Made by a program: the position numbers and the translations under genes. This document shows positions 54,340 through 64,000 of a stretch of 64,000 nucleotides of DNA, in pieces. A model generated the notes under the pieces. It saw only the letters and a list, made by a program, of their open reading frames with translations, made no database searches and had not been told where the DNA came from. This DNA comes from Acanthosepion pharaonis. Its lineage: Eukaryota > Mollusca > Cephalopoda > Sepiida > Sepiidae. Location of the stretch: positions 107,501 through 171,500 of the forward strand of contig CAHIKZ030000582.1 in NCBI GenBank assembly GCA_903632075.3, given 5' to 3'. Numbering within the stretch: position 1 is the stretch's first letter; each line of letters begins with the position of its first letter.

Positions 54340-54575
54340 TGTATCGAAAGTTTGTCTCGGTAGATTAACTATGGCTGAGTAGTGACTTCGATCTTGACTG
54401 GGTGCGCCATACTTTTAAGTTACACTTAGAAAATCACTTGTAGGCGCACCGAAGCAGTGTAATGTTTGTCTCGCTATATCAATTACGACTGAGTAATACT
54501 CATATTCAATACTCACTGCTTTGTACTTTAGGGATCTGTGCCACATCTAAGCTACGCTTAGAAAATCACCATGCG
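54340..54575 (+). mobile_element. two tandem decayed tRNA SINEs, GTGCCACATCTAAG family
   Basis: Two successive copies of TTTGTCTCGGTAGATTAACTA or TTTGTCTCGCTATATCAATTA, an ACTGAGTA box, and tails ACACTTAGAAAATCAC and GTGCCACATCTAAGCTACGC plus TTAGAAAATCAC. They align with 9515-9650. The B boxes are damaged. Confidence 0.6.
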
Positions 54576-55009
54576 TTTGCATGTTTTAATTTAACCAAAC
54601 TTGAATAAAATTAATTACCTTCTGTTGGAAAATTTGATTATGAATTTCGTGAGTCAGGAAATGGATTCTCTCTTAGAGCAATGGGGATTCTGATATATCA
54701 AATGTGCCTGAGCAGCCAACTGAAAGAGGAATTTGCTAGACGCGTCTGCTTGGAAAACGAATATCCGGCCATTCGTATAAATAATTAATCAGTTTAATAC
54801 AGATTATCGTTGATTTTGATTAATAAAGTGCTATCATGACGCTCGCGCTATACATAGTGTAATGTAAGTGTAGTGTAATCATAATCGCTTCTGTCGAGGC
54901 CCAGAGGGATTATATCGTGGGCTCAACATTGCCGTGAAACATTTAGCTAATATTATCACGTTTTTATTAAGATATACAAAACTTAATATATATATGTTTG
55001 TATGTGCGG

Positions 55010-55045
55010 GTGAGTGAGAGTGAGAGAGAGAGAAGGAAAGAGAGA
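55010..55045. repeat. (GA)n-rich tract
   Basis: Imperfect GAGA repeat. Confidence 0.8.
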
Positions 55046-55049
55046 GAGA

Positions 55050-55230
55050 GGCACTGTTAAGTCGAGTTCGAATTCCATTATATTACATTCACTTACCTTC
55101 TAATACACTTGGTAAAGTTATGAATACATTAGATCTCCCATCCTTAAGTATGGGTAAAGACAATTACAGACTGGTTACTCGAGCTTTGGTTGGGAAAGGG
55201 TCAAGTAGAAGGACAACTTTGTATTCAAAA
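55050..55230 (+). mobile_element. tRNA-Arg-like SINE, head mostly lost
   Basis: Begins at the B box CGAGTTCGAATTCC, then TTACATTCACTTACCTTC, AAGTTATGAATACATTAGAT, CTCCCATCCTTAAGTATGGG and CAGACTGGTTACTCGAGC. The body is homologous to 54108-54335. Confidence 0.6.
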
Positions 55231-55740
55231 CCAACTTAGGGTCTTTTGGGGACCTTGTGGCTTAATGCGCGCCAGTTCTCTGTATTCAGCCCTTTAAAAA
55301 AGTGTGGGTAATTCAGCAAAAGCCTCCACCGCTATATGAAAAAGAAAACATGTATATTTTTATTTATGTGAAATGATATCATTGATATGAAGCGTCATTT
55401 AAACGAAAATAATGGATGTTTTTTCTAATCCAGTTTGTACACGATGCGGTATATTGGTCAATGGTAATAAGTAATCATAAAAAAAAACCCATTCGCATGA
55501 GAATAATGCGATAAGTACGCTTGAGATTTAAAAAACTCCCTCCGATTATAATGGCGGGACACTCCAAACAAGCGTTTCTAGTTTCTCAAAAGCGAAAACA
55601 TAAATCATCACTATTTTGATATATATCTTTTTAAGTAAAGAAAAAAGAAAGGAGTAAAATCAGTAAAATTTTATAACTTAGAAGAAGTCTGTTGAGTATA
55701 ATAATTGCTAATAGTCTAATTCCATAATGCAAGTTGATTA

Positions 55741-55744
<4 letters not shown>
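55231..55744. other. no gene seen
   Basis: AT-rich unique sequence. Confidence 0.4.
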
Positions 55745-56276
<532 letters not shown>

Positions 56277-56279
<3 letters not shown>

Positions 56280-56776
56280 TGGTAATGTTAAATCTTACAT
56301 CTGCTTTTTAATGTTTTTCCTCAATCAATCTTGAAAATATCAATTTTTACGCATATAGGCAGAATGACAATTTCCCATAACCCTTTAACATGCAGTTATT
56401 CGGACAATATAGTCATTTGTCGCTGGTATTTGTTGGACATTTATATAATACGATCTTTACTAATTCTACAAACGCTGAAATCTGTAAATATCTCGGGAGA
56501 ACAGACTTTACAACCAAAACTTATATACAAATTCCAATAGCATGGTATTAGAAACCTGATGAAAAGTTCAATACAATTGCTCTACATTTATAGCCTTATA
56601 TCATACTACATTGATCAGAATCAATATCAACACTTCGAAGTCAGGTTTAGTATACTCATTTTGTATAATGAGACCGTAATATAGCGGACGCTGTTATCAC
56701 AATTGTTTATTACTCCTTTGTCCCCATGTCACACAAAAATAAAACGTCTAAAAATTCTTTCTTTTGTTTAAGTTGT
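56277..56776. other. no gene seen
   Basis: Unique sequence; the 69-codon frame at 56331-56540 shows no motif. Confidence 0.4.
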
Positions 56777-56953
56777 TCGGACTGTTTTCCTCATATTTAT
56801 TGTCATATTCACGAGGTTTTAGTCGTTGTACGCTCCGACCTTCTTCAGGTGAATTGAATTTCAAACTGAATCCTTTATCTCAATAAATATGAGGAGAATA
56901 ATCCGAATAACTTAAATAGTTAAAATACCTCATTTCAGAAATATAGATAGATT
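56777..56953. mobile_element. Penelope-like inverted ends joined without the body
   Basis: Left: TTCGGACTGTTTTCCTCAT...TACGCTCCGACCTTCTTCAGG...TTTCAAACTGAATCCTTTAT, matching 24222-24328. Right: AATAAATATGAGGAGAATAA, TCCGAATAACTTAAATAG and CCTCATTTCAGAAATATAGA, matching 24980-25050. Both ends are present with only ~30 bp between. Confidence 0.65.
56816..56848 (-). ncRNA. decayed CTGAAGA-hairpin core
   Basis: CTGAAGA, A, then GGTCG...CGACT and AAAAC. The stem is kept by complementary bases, but GAAA has become TAAAA. Confidence 0.2.
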
Positions 56954-57425
56954 TCCCCCGGTTAAAATGGCCAAAATGTAAAAAAAAAAAAAAAAAAAAG
57001 ATTATAAGCTGCCATTTCGCTCCTTGATGATTATGGCATGTCATATCTTAGGTCCTTAATAGCCAATCTTCAATTCGATCACTAGTGCAAGAGTGTCTCT
57101 ATCGCCAATGAAACATGTGCAGTACGAAAGGTACCTTAGTTTATATGAATCGCCCAGATAACATATTTTATAGAACAAGTCGTTGAGGTAGCAGGATACC
57201 GTGCTCAAGTTGACGGGAAATCCAAACTTTTTAAGGTTGATATATGATACTTGAACATTAGCATGATACTAGGTTTCCTGTCCACGTTTAACATATGGCT
57301 TTTAGCTATGCTTAGTAAATAATTCTTTACAATTTCATTTTCTTCAATAAAATGAATGGAACACTTCGGCTGATTGGCATTTATTTACATTCGTAAAAAT
57401 AATACCCTAGATTTTGCTGCGTAAC
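56954..57425. other. no gene seen
   Basis: Poly-A at 56980-57000, otherwise unique sequence. Confidence 0.4.
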
Positions 57426-57429
57426 TCAA

Positions 57430-57540
57430 CCGAGTGAAGATAGCTCAGTGGTAGACGCTCTGAATCGGTTCCGATACTAGCTTGAGGCATTCGGATGTCT
57501 AGTAGCACTGAAGAGCAATGCTAGAGCGAAACATTACTGT
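57430..57540 (+). mobile_element. tRNA-like SINE with CTGAAGA...GAAA tail
   Basis: A-box-like GATAGCTCAGTGGTAGACG and a damaged B-box-like GGTTCCGATAC, followed by a short body and CACTGAAGAGCAATGCTAGA plus GCGAAACATTAC. CTGAAGA, GC/GC pairing and GAAA follow the hammerhead core layout, with a stem II of only 2 bp. An AT tract starts 20 bp downstream. Confidence 0.45.
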
Positions 57541-57555
57541 CTGCGAATGACTATC

Positions 57556-57558
<3 letters not shown>

Positions 57559-57610
<52 letters not shown>

Positions 57611-57700
57611 AGAAAAATTTATTATATATGAATAAATAAATTTTAAGGTGATGCTTAAATGGTACGAGGAATTTAGCACATTTAGCCATGTGTGTGTATG

Positions 57701-57765
<65 letters not shown>

Positions 57766-57857
57766 AGAAAAAATTTATTATATATGAATAAATAAATTTT
57801 AAGGTGATGCTTAAATGGTACGAAGAATTTTAGCACATTTAGCCATGTGTGTGTGTA

Positions 57858-57914
<57 letters not shown>

Positions 57915-57993
57915 AGAAAAATTTATTATATATGAATAAATAAATTTTAAGGTGATGCTTAAATGGTACGAGGAATTTTAGCACATTTAGCCA

Positions 57994-58038
<45 letters not shown>

Positions 58039-58117
58039 AGAAAAATTTATTATATATGAATAAATAAATTTCAAGGTGATGCTTAAATGGTACGAGGAAT
58101 TTTAGCACATTTAGCCA

Positions 58118-58198
<81 letters not shown>
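57559..58198 (+). repeat. four-copy tandem of a ~100-bp module alternating with (AT)n
   Basis: Module ATCAAGAAAAATTTATTATA, TATGAATAAATAAATTTTAA, GGTGATGCTTAAATGGTACG, AGGAATTTTAGCACATTTAG and CCATGTGTGTGTG at 57608, 57762, 57911 and 58036, each followed by an AT tract of different length (about 28 to 64 bp). Modules are nearly identical while the AT tracts vary. The 100-codon minus frame at 57534-57836 is a read-through. Confidence 0.9.
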
Positions 58199-58200
<2 letters not shown>

Positions 58201-58337
58201 CAATATTTTGGTAACAAGTAATCAGCCAGTAATCAGAACTAATCAGTGTTTAATTTTTTATTTTATAATTTCAAATTTGAAAAACTGGTAAAATACAAAA
58301 TCAGCAAACATAATGTCGGATCTTTTTAAATTAAAAT

Positions 58338-58339
<2 letters not shown>
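58199..58339. other. spacer, nothing recognised
   Basis: Short AT-rich spacer between microsatellites. Confidence 0.4.

Positions 58340-58408
<69 letters not shown>
58340..58408. repeat. (AT)n microsatellite
   Basis: About 34 AT units followed by GTGGGGGTG. Confidence 0.95.
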
Positions 58409-58410
<2 letters not shown>

Positions 58411-59506
58411 GGGGTGTTCAAATGTATTGATTATTCATTGTGAAATGGTATCCGATTTTTGAAGGTTATTCATGAATTTCTCTTAAATTGTGTTTCACTA
58501 ATGTAAGTCTGTATTCGCTGTGAAACCTTTTTTGTTAGACATATTAATCGAAAGTATTGCTAAACATTTTACGACCTTTATCTCTTGTTCAAATCTGACC
58601 AAATATGAAATATTTTGGGAAGTACTTCTTGGTTGGGCCTAGTTGTTTTCACCATTTTCTCGTAAATCATAACATTTTTTCTTCATAAATTACCTCATTT
58701 ACAACATACTTTTTCACAAAATGGCTACTTTAATTTTGTAAGAAATTAAAAAAAAATGAACACTGTCAAAATTCTATTCAACATATATTCATCATTAATG
58801 TCAAAGTATGCTGCAGTCATGTTTCTGTAAAAATATCCAGACTTCCTTGCTAAGAGAGGAAAACGTGCTTCTAGATAGTAATTGGATTACGGCGAAACAC
58901 AGGATATGGTATCGACTATGTCTTGCTTAAAATGTAATATAACTGTCAGTGAACGCATCTTGATTGAAGACCTATCTCTGGAGTCATAGCTGGTTTTCCA
59001 GCGGAAAATCTATTTTTTTTTCTCTTGTCTTTTAACGGGGGATTATGCAGTGTGCGTTCAGCACACCGGAACTGTCCGTCCTGACAATGTTTTATGATAG
59101 GATATTTAACTAAATGACGCTGATATGAAATGAAATACCAATGTTGAAGTGGGGAAAAGTCTAATATGGGGGAACGAGATGGGATTTGTATGGACTTACA
59201 GACGAAAGAGAAATGTCTTTTTCGTCTCTCTTTAAAGCGGGAGATTAATCGGACGCAGTGTAAGCAGAATTATGTAAAAATAAAACAAAAGATTCAGATA
59301 TAAAAAAAAGCTTAATGAGTTACCCGCGATGATTGATTGCCAAATATTATTAACTGAAATAATGATGGCACTAAAAAGACATTCACTGAACACGGGTAAT
59401 ATGAAAAGATTATTTCGTTAAATATTACGTCTGTATCATTTCAGAAGTACTCAACAGACTATCTAGCAAGATATTAATATCATACAAAGAAATAAGTAGA
59501 ATCGCA

Positions 59507-59510
<4 letters not shown>
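58409..59510. other. no gene seen
   Basis: Unique sequence. Two short similar phrases (TTTAACGGGGGATTATGCAG near 59032 and TTTAAAGCGGGAGATTAATC near 59231) hint at a decayed duplication. Confidence 0.4.

Positions 59511-59511
<1 letters not shown>

Positions 59512-59546
<35 letters not shown>
59512..59546. repeat. (AT)n microsatellite
   Basis: About 17 AT units abutting the tRNA-like SINE. Confidence 0.9.
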
Positions 59547-59549
<3 letters not shown>

Positions 59550-59690
59550 GGTATGACTTTTGCCTGATAGCGTAACTATCCGGGTTTTAATTCTCGTTAG
59601 TGGATGCGAACTGCTAATGAGTCCCATATATAGGACGAAACGGTCATCCAGTGCTTTCTGCATTCTTTTGAGGTTTCTTCTAGACTTAAT
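59547..59690 (+). mobile_element. tRNA-like SINE carrying a hammerhead-like core
   Basis: The head GTTGGTATGACTTTTGCCTG...CTATCCGGGTTTTAATTCTC is tRNA-like with a weakened B box. The hammerhead-like core follows at 59603-59655 (separate entry), then GCTTTCTGCATTCTTTTGAG and GTTTCTTC. tRNA-headed SINEs with hammerheads are known in schistosomes (Sm-alpha), which supports the reading by analogy. Confidence 0.5.
59603..59655 (+). ncRNA. hammerhead ribozyme-like motif, degenerate
   Basis: CTAATGA (59614-59620; consensus CTGANGA, one change at the invariant G), stem II GTCC/GGAC (59621-59624 and 59633-59636) with loop CATATATA, then GAAA (59637-59640), then AC-G-GTC, where A-C and G-T would form a very short stem III and C would be the cleavage site. 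ACTG before the core can pair with CAGT after it as stem I. Stem II directly joins both invariant strands, as in a true hammerhead. The lost G and the collapsed stem III suggest it no longer cuts. Confidence 0.5.
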
Positions 59691-59739
59691 TATAATTCTC
59701 TAAAATTCTCCTAAATTCTATCATATATATATATATATT
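59691..59739. other. AT-rich spacer
   Basis: Ends in a short AT tract that abuts the next tRNA-headed repeat. Confidence 0.4.
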
Positions 59740-59892
59740 AAGAAATGGACAAGGTCCGACAATTTATTTATTGAAGACATTTTTTATGTTTAACGTTGTT
59801 ATTTATAGATACAAGTATTTAAGCAAATGCTCTGTTTATGATAAACAGTATTAAATAACATTTACCGGCCTGAATGTCCGAGAAATTTTCAT

Positions 59893-59970
59893 ATGACAGG
59901 ATTCGAACCTGCATCCTATACGGAAGCGTCATTTACGCTGACGTGCCTTAACCGTCTCGGCCACAAAGAA
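59893..59970 (-). tRNA. tRNA-like sequence, 3' acceptor strand lost
   Basis: A-box GGCCGAGACGGTTAAGGC, anticodon arm CGTCA/TGACG with loop GCGTAAA, variable arm with TTCC/GGA pairing, B box GGTTCGAATCC. The 3' acceptor strand is replaced by ATATG. The GGCCGAG...GGTTAAGGC form is that of tRNA-Ser/Leu. Confidence 0.5.
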
Positions 59971-60074
59971 CCTTTCGGTAGACAAGGTCGAATTGAATTG
60001 AAGTTTATAAGCGGTTCCGGTAAATGTTATTTATAAGTTTATAAACAGTAAATTCGACCATGTCTACCGTAAGG

Positions 60075-60155
60075 TTCTTTGTGGCCGAGCGGTCAAGACA
60101 CTTCAGCGTATATGACGGTTCCGTATAGGATGCAGGTTCGAATCCTGTCAAAGAA
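60075..60155 (+). tRNA. tRNA-like sequence, class II fold
   Basis: 81 nt with intact acceptor stem TTCTTTG/CAAAGAA, A box GTGGCCGAGCGGTCAAGAC, T arm GCAGG/CCTGT and B box GGTTCGAATCC. The anticodon arm (CTTCAGCGTATATGACG) has lost a pair relative to the 1.9-kb copy. The loop again reads GTA with C before it. Confidence 0.55.
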
Positions 60156-60466
60156 CGAATATTTTCTATGAAAATTTCTCGGACGTTCAGGCCGGTAAAT
60201 GTTATTTAATACTGTTTATCATAAACAGAGCATTTGTTAAATACTTGTATCTAATAAATAACAACGTTAAACATAAAATGTCTTTAATAAATAAATTGTC
60301 GGACCTTGTCCATTTCTTAACATATAGCTATATATAAAGACATTTTATGTTTTTACAATCTTTTTTCATAGATACAAATATTTAAGTAAATGCTGTTAAT
60401 AATAAACAGTATTAAACAACATTTACCGGCCTGAATGTCCGAGAAATTTTCAGAGAAAATATCCGT

Positions 60467-60549
60467 ACTCCGACAGGATTCGAACTTTTATCCTATACGG
60501 AACCGTCATTTAGCTTGACGTGCCTTTTACCAATTTGGCCACAGAGGAG
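60467..60549 (-). tRNA. diverged tRNA-like sequence
   Basis: The acceptor pairing (CTCC...GGAG) differs in sequence from the other copies but is still partly complementary. A box GTGGCCAAATTGGTAAAAG, B box AGTTCGAATCC, anticodon arm with an extra base. Clearly a decayed member. Confidence 0.4.
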
Positions 60550-60797
60550 CGTTCGGTTAGCAAGGTCGAATTTACTGTATTTAAACTTCAATCTTCCATG
60601 AATCTCTCACGTGCATTCATATCTGCTCATGGCGTATCAAATGTAAACAAATGACGTCACACATTATAGAATGGACAAAGTCCGACAATTATTTTAAGAC
60701 ATTTTTATAGATACAAATTTTTAAGTAAATGCTGTTTGTAATAAACAGTATTAAACAAAATTTTCCGGCCTGAATATCCTAGGAGAAATTTTCACAG

Positions 60798-60849
<52 letters not shown>
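60798..60849. repeat. (AT)n microsatellite
   Basis: About 25 AT units at the broken end of the tRNA-headed repeat. Confidence 0.95.
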
Positions 60850-60851
<2 letters not shown>

Positions 60852-63594
60852 GGGCGTATTTAAATGACAGAATTTAAAGTAATTATCATTATAAACTTGA
60901 TGCTTGTCTCGTCGTAATTAGGAAACGATTTGATGATACAGATGTGGTTTCTCTGACTTGATATTTCCAAGCGACAATTGTTGCCGCCAGGGAAACTTAT
61001 AAGCGATCTACGTCAATTTATTAAGTGGTGAATGTCTGTTGACAACGAAATCTCTCATAAGTTCTTCCGACTGAAGTAAATTCGATTTTTGATTGTATTC
61101 AGTGTTTTCTTTGATTGTATTCTTTACGCTTTTTTTTAATTAAAAATGCCATTTTTCATACAAGGCGTCTTAGCAGAAATTTGAGATTATGCTTTTATCA
61201 GAATATCTGTCATGATGAATATATCAGTTTTCGGATTTTCTTCGGGACACACATTACAAATGCGGGATTTTGCTAACGTGCATATAATGTATGTGTTTAT
61301 GTTTGCTTTGGGGCTGAGTTACTTACATGCATTTGTGACATGCATCTGTGACATTTAATGTACACAAGCACACGCCTACACACCAAGCCATTTTGACCGA
61401 GTTTAAAATAAGACATTGCAATGATACATACCCCGACATTTCAGACTGGACAACCCCTACCCTTAACTGAGCAATAAAATCAAAGAGGCTAAAGAAAATT
61501 TAAAGCACTAAAAAAAAATAAGTGAGAAAATTTCATTAAACATTTAAGAAATTCAGTAAAATATAGGATTACTTTTTAAACCTATTTCATCTTACATGAG
61601 AACACGCAATATATACACTCAGGAATGAAATTTCTTATTCTACAGTAATTGATTATATAATGAAAAAAATTAACTAATATATAAAAAAATAACTATATAC
61701 ATTTACTCTATGAATGAAAAAAAAAAACTAACATAAATTAGTTCGCTATTTTTTTTGATTCCAGGATGCCGCAGTTATCAAATTTTCATAGCTAACTGAT
61801 TGTTATCATTAAGAATGAACATCCAATTTAGGGACTGAAAAAATGCGAATACATTTTGCCAGAATGCTTTGGTTTGAACATCACATCTAGCATTTTTTGT
61901 TTTTGTTCTGTTTTAAGTTACTAAATTTGTATCCTTTGCATTTGTTTCAAATAACTGTAACAACACTTAAATAGACTGTACCAAATTTCCTGTTTTTAGG
62001 CGCCATGTATAAGGCAATGACACCTGTGTAAAATGAAACGAAAGTAAGCCGCCCATTTAAAGCAGATTTATGACATCACTGTATTTACATTTAATATATT
62101 TTCTAAGAAATGTAATATTTTAAATGGACCATCTATTTCGATTTGAAATTGGATCGTCTTGCCGACAACGAAACGACAAATTCTGAACTAATTATTTACA
62201 TTCCTACTTATGCATAACGTTCTGTATTTAAATCCGTATCAACGTGCTTTTTTCGCTTTGAATTCATTTTTCACCTAGGAAAGGTTTTTTTTTTCTTGTT
62301 AGTTTCGGCTTGGGTTGGCTGGTAGTTCGCTAATATAGAAACGTTTGATTTTTATATTTGGAATATATTTAGCTTATTTAATTAAAGTAAGTATAGCATA
62401 TATCTATTTTATTTCCGTTGGACTTACAACCGTATCGTAGGTTTTCATTGCCAAAATAAAACGTGTTTTTTGCGAAATTCATTAAAAAATATACTTTAGG
62501 GAAACAGTGTTGTTTTTTCTTTAAATTAAATTTTAATAAAACTCTTCTCTATTAAATTTGTATTCATAAAAGAACAGACGCTAATGATTACCTTTATTTT
62601 GGTTCAATCTGTATTTTGAAGATATATTGAATTTTTACCACGTTTACTGAAATTCAACATTTTAATTTTATTTGATTTAAACATTCATTAAACTGATTTT
62701 TCTCTTACTTCTGATTAAAAATATTAAATAATTTGTTAATAATATTTTATGTTTAAATTTTAAATGTGTTTTCTTCCAAATAATTTTTCTAAGCTTTTCT
62801 TTTTAAACTGCGTAATTTATTTTTAAAAAATCCATTACTTGATATATAGCTAATTTAATATTTTTATCTATGATAGTGTTATTCATAATAAATGTAGATG
62901 AAATTTAATTTTTGTATTAGTAATTTATTTTCAATTTGAAAAATTATGTTGAAATTTAGTTTTACAGGTAAAAGCAAAAATAGGAGGAAACGTGATATTT
63001 TATAAAAATTAATGAAAACCATTCATTAAGAACGTCGTTATGTGAAGGTAATACCATAAATAACTTCAATAAAATAAATTCGATACATTTTGATGCTGTA
63101 AACGAGGTGCTAAATCATGCATTTCTAAGAGTAATTTTTTTCTGCTTCTACTTTTCCACAAGTATAATTTGTACATTTCAGGCAAAATAAGTCAGCATAG
63201 CAATAGTTACTTTAACTATGAACAAGAAAATACATAAAATAAGTTGTTGTCCAGTTTGTTTAATGCTATTTTTAATCCATAATTCATAGTTTCAATATTC
63301 TTTTTGTTTCATTAACTTTGATAATTCATTTAAAGACTAAAATGCATATAACATAAATATCGGAAGCTCCACTAAATTATATATGAATTCTTTTAAGACA
63401 TTAGTAAAGAAAAAAATATAACAATATTAACTTTTCCAGCCAAATTAGTTTTTCTCTTAATCGTCGCTCCCTGTGAAAAATAAAATAGGCCTTCAGTTCT
63501 TAATGAGAGATTCATGATAACATAGAATTACACAAAATTTTGTCATGGACTTATGTCATCATCAAATTTGTTAAAGTCACACAATTCTGGGGTT
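60850..63594. other. long AT-rich stretch, no feature seen
   Basis: 2.7 kb without a frame above 60 codons and without a recognisable repeat or RNA motif. Confidence 0.45.
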
Positions 63595-63900
63595 TTCCAC
63601 TTATAGTTGATTTTGGTAACCTTCAGGTAATTTCGAAGTGAACCCTTTATTTAATCGATGTCTTCTCAATAGTAAGAGGTGACAACTGTCTACTGGATTT
63701 ATTCATTGGTTCATGAATATGGAGGTATAGTTATTGTAAGCCGTGTAGTGCAGAATCCGAAACAGGGTTCACAATTACTGAGCAGTACTAAAAAGAATAA
63801 GACGATAAACTAAGTGTTCAGTTGAAAATTATCTGATAAATTCCCAGGTGGACGATGCAACAACAGAAACATTGTGATAACGGTAAAGATCAGTACATTC
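63595..63900. mobile_element. possible Penelope-like inverted ends, strongly decayed
   Basis: CCTTCAGGTAATTTCGAAGTGAACCCTTTAT-type sequence near 63620 parallels 24293-24330, and AACAACAGAAACATTGTGAT near 63860 parallels CGAAACGTTGTGATAAATA. Weak. Confidence 0.25.
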
Positions 63901-64000
63901 TTTCGAATATTAAATATTAGGAAATTGTGTAAATCTGTATTTTCCCGCTTTTATTCTAGTTGGAGTGAGACATTTTGGCAAGCAGTTATTAGCATGTTAG

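Larger units (their letters stand above)
59740..60795. repeat. second inverted cluster of tRNA-headed repeats
   Basis: A minus unit (59740-59995) and a plus unit (about 60040-60325) face head to head, followed by two more diverged minus units (60340-60665 and a truncated one to 60795 that ends in an AT tract where its tRNA block should begin). The units share GGACAAGGTCCGACAATTTA, TACCGGCCTGAATGTCC and the GATAAACAGTATTAAA block with the cluster at 1802-3262. Confidence 0.8.

Overview
This window looks like intergenic or deeply intronic DNA from a repeat-rich metazoan, most likely a cephalopod mollusc. The grounds are a strongly AT-rich background, very dense (AT)n and (CA)n microsatellites, tRNA-Arg-like SINEs of the kind known from octopus and squid, Penelope-like elements with a GIY-YIG domain, and RTE-like and Jockey/CR1-like LINE remains. 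The taxon is inferred from repeat content only. No complete host protein gene is visible. Nearly every open frame above 60 codons is a microsatellite read-through or lies inside a transposon. Two short splice-bounded segments are listed as low-confidence exon candidates.

Layout. 0.4-6.8 kb: LTR-derived pieces, an inverted cluster of 359-bp repeats carrying a class II tRNA-like sequence, a diverged ~165-bp satellite, and a solo LTR. 7-18 kb: candidate exon, a tRNA SINE, an inactive DDE transposase, a family of hairpin-headed repeats with CA tracts, LINE 3' ends, and a TTAA-flanked MITE. 18.5-26 kb: a long featureless stretch, then a 5S rRNA/tRNA composite SINE, two TA-flanked MITEs, a GC-rich tandem duplication, a Penelope-like element with inverted ends and a Tc1/mariner remnant. 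26.3-27.5 kb: a 25-bp minisatellite. 30-34.6 kb: two long foldbacks and two RTE-like reverse transcriptase fragments. 39-41.4 kb: a second Penelope-like element, LINE pieces and the better 5S/tRNA SINE. 41.6-45.1 kb: a 124-bp satellite array. 46.9-47.8 kb: a second solo LTR, opposite in orientation to the first and with a perfect 5-bp target duplication. 48-53.7 kb: several LINE 3' ends. 54-60.8 kb: SINEs, large AT microsatellites, a tRNA-like SINE carrying a hammerhead-like core, and the second inverted tRNA-like cluster. 61-64 kb: almost featureless AT-rich DNA.

Nothing here works as a gene pathway. The interest lies in the repeats: (i) a composite 5S rRNA + tRNA-Arg-like SINE seen at two independent loci with the same junction; (ii) repeated CTGAWGA-hairpin-GAAA cores, resembling hammerhead ribozyme cores, at the ends of SINE and Penelope-like elements; (iii) tRNA-like genes in head-to-head inverted clusters at both ends of the window; (iv) a 16-bp motif shared exactly by a SINE family and the LTR family. 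All coordinates of repeat edges are by eye and may be off by several bases.
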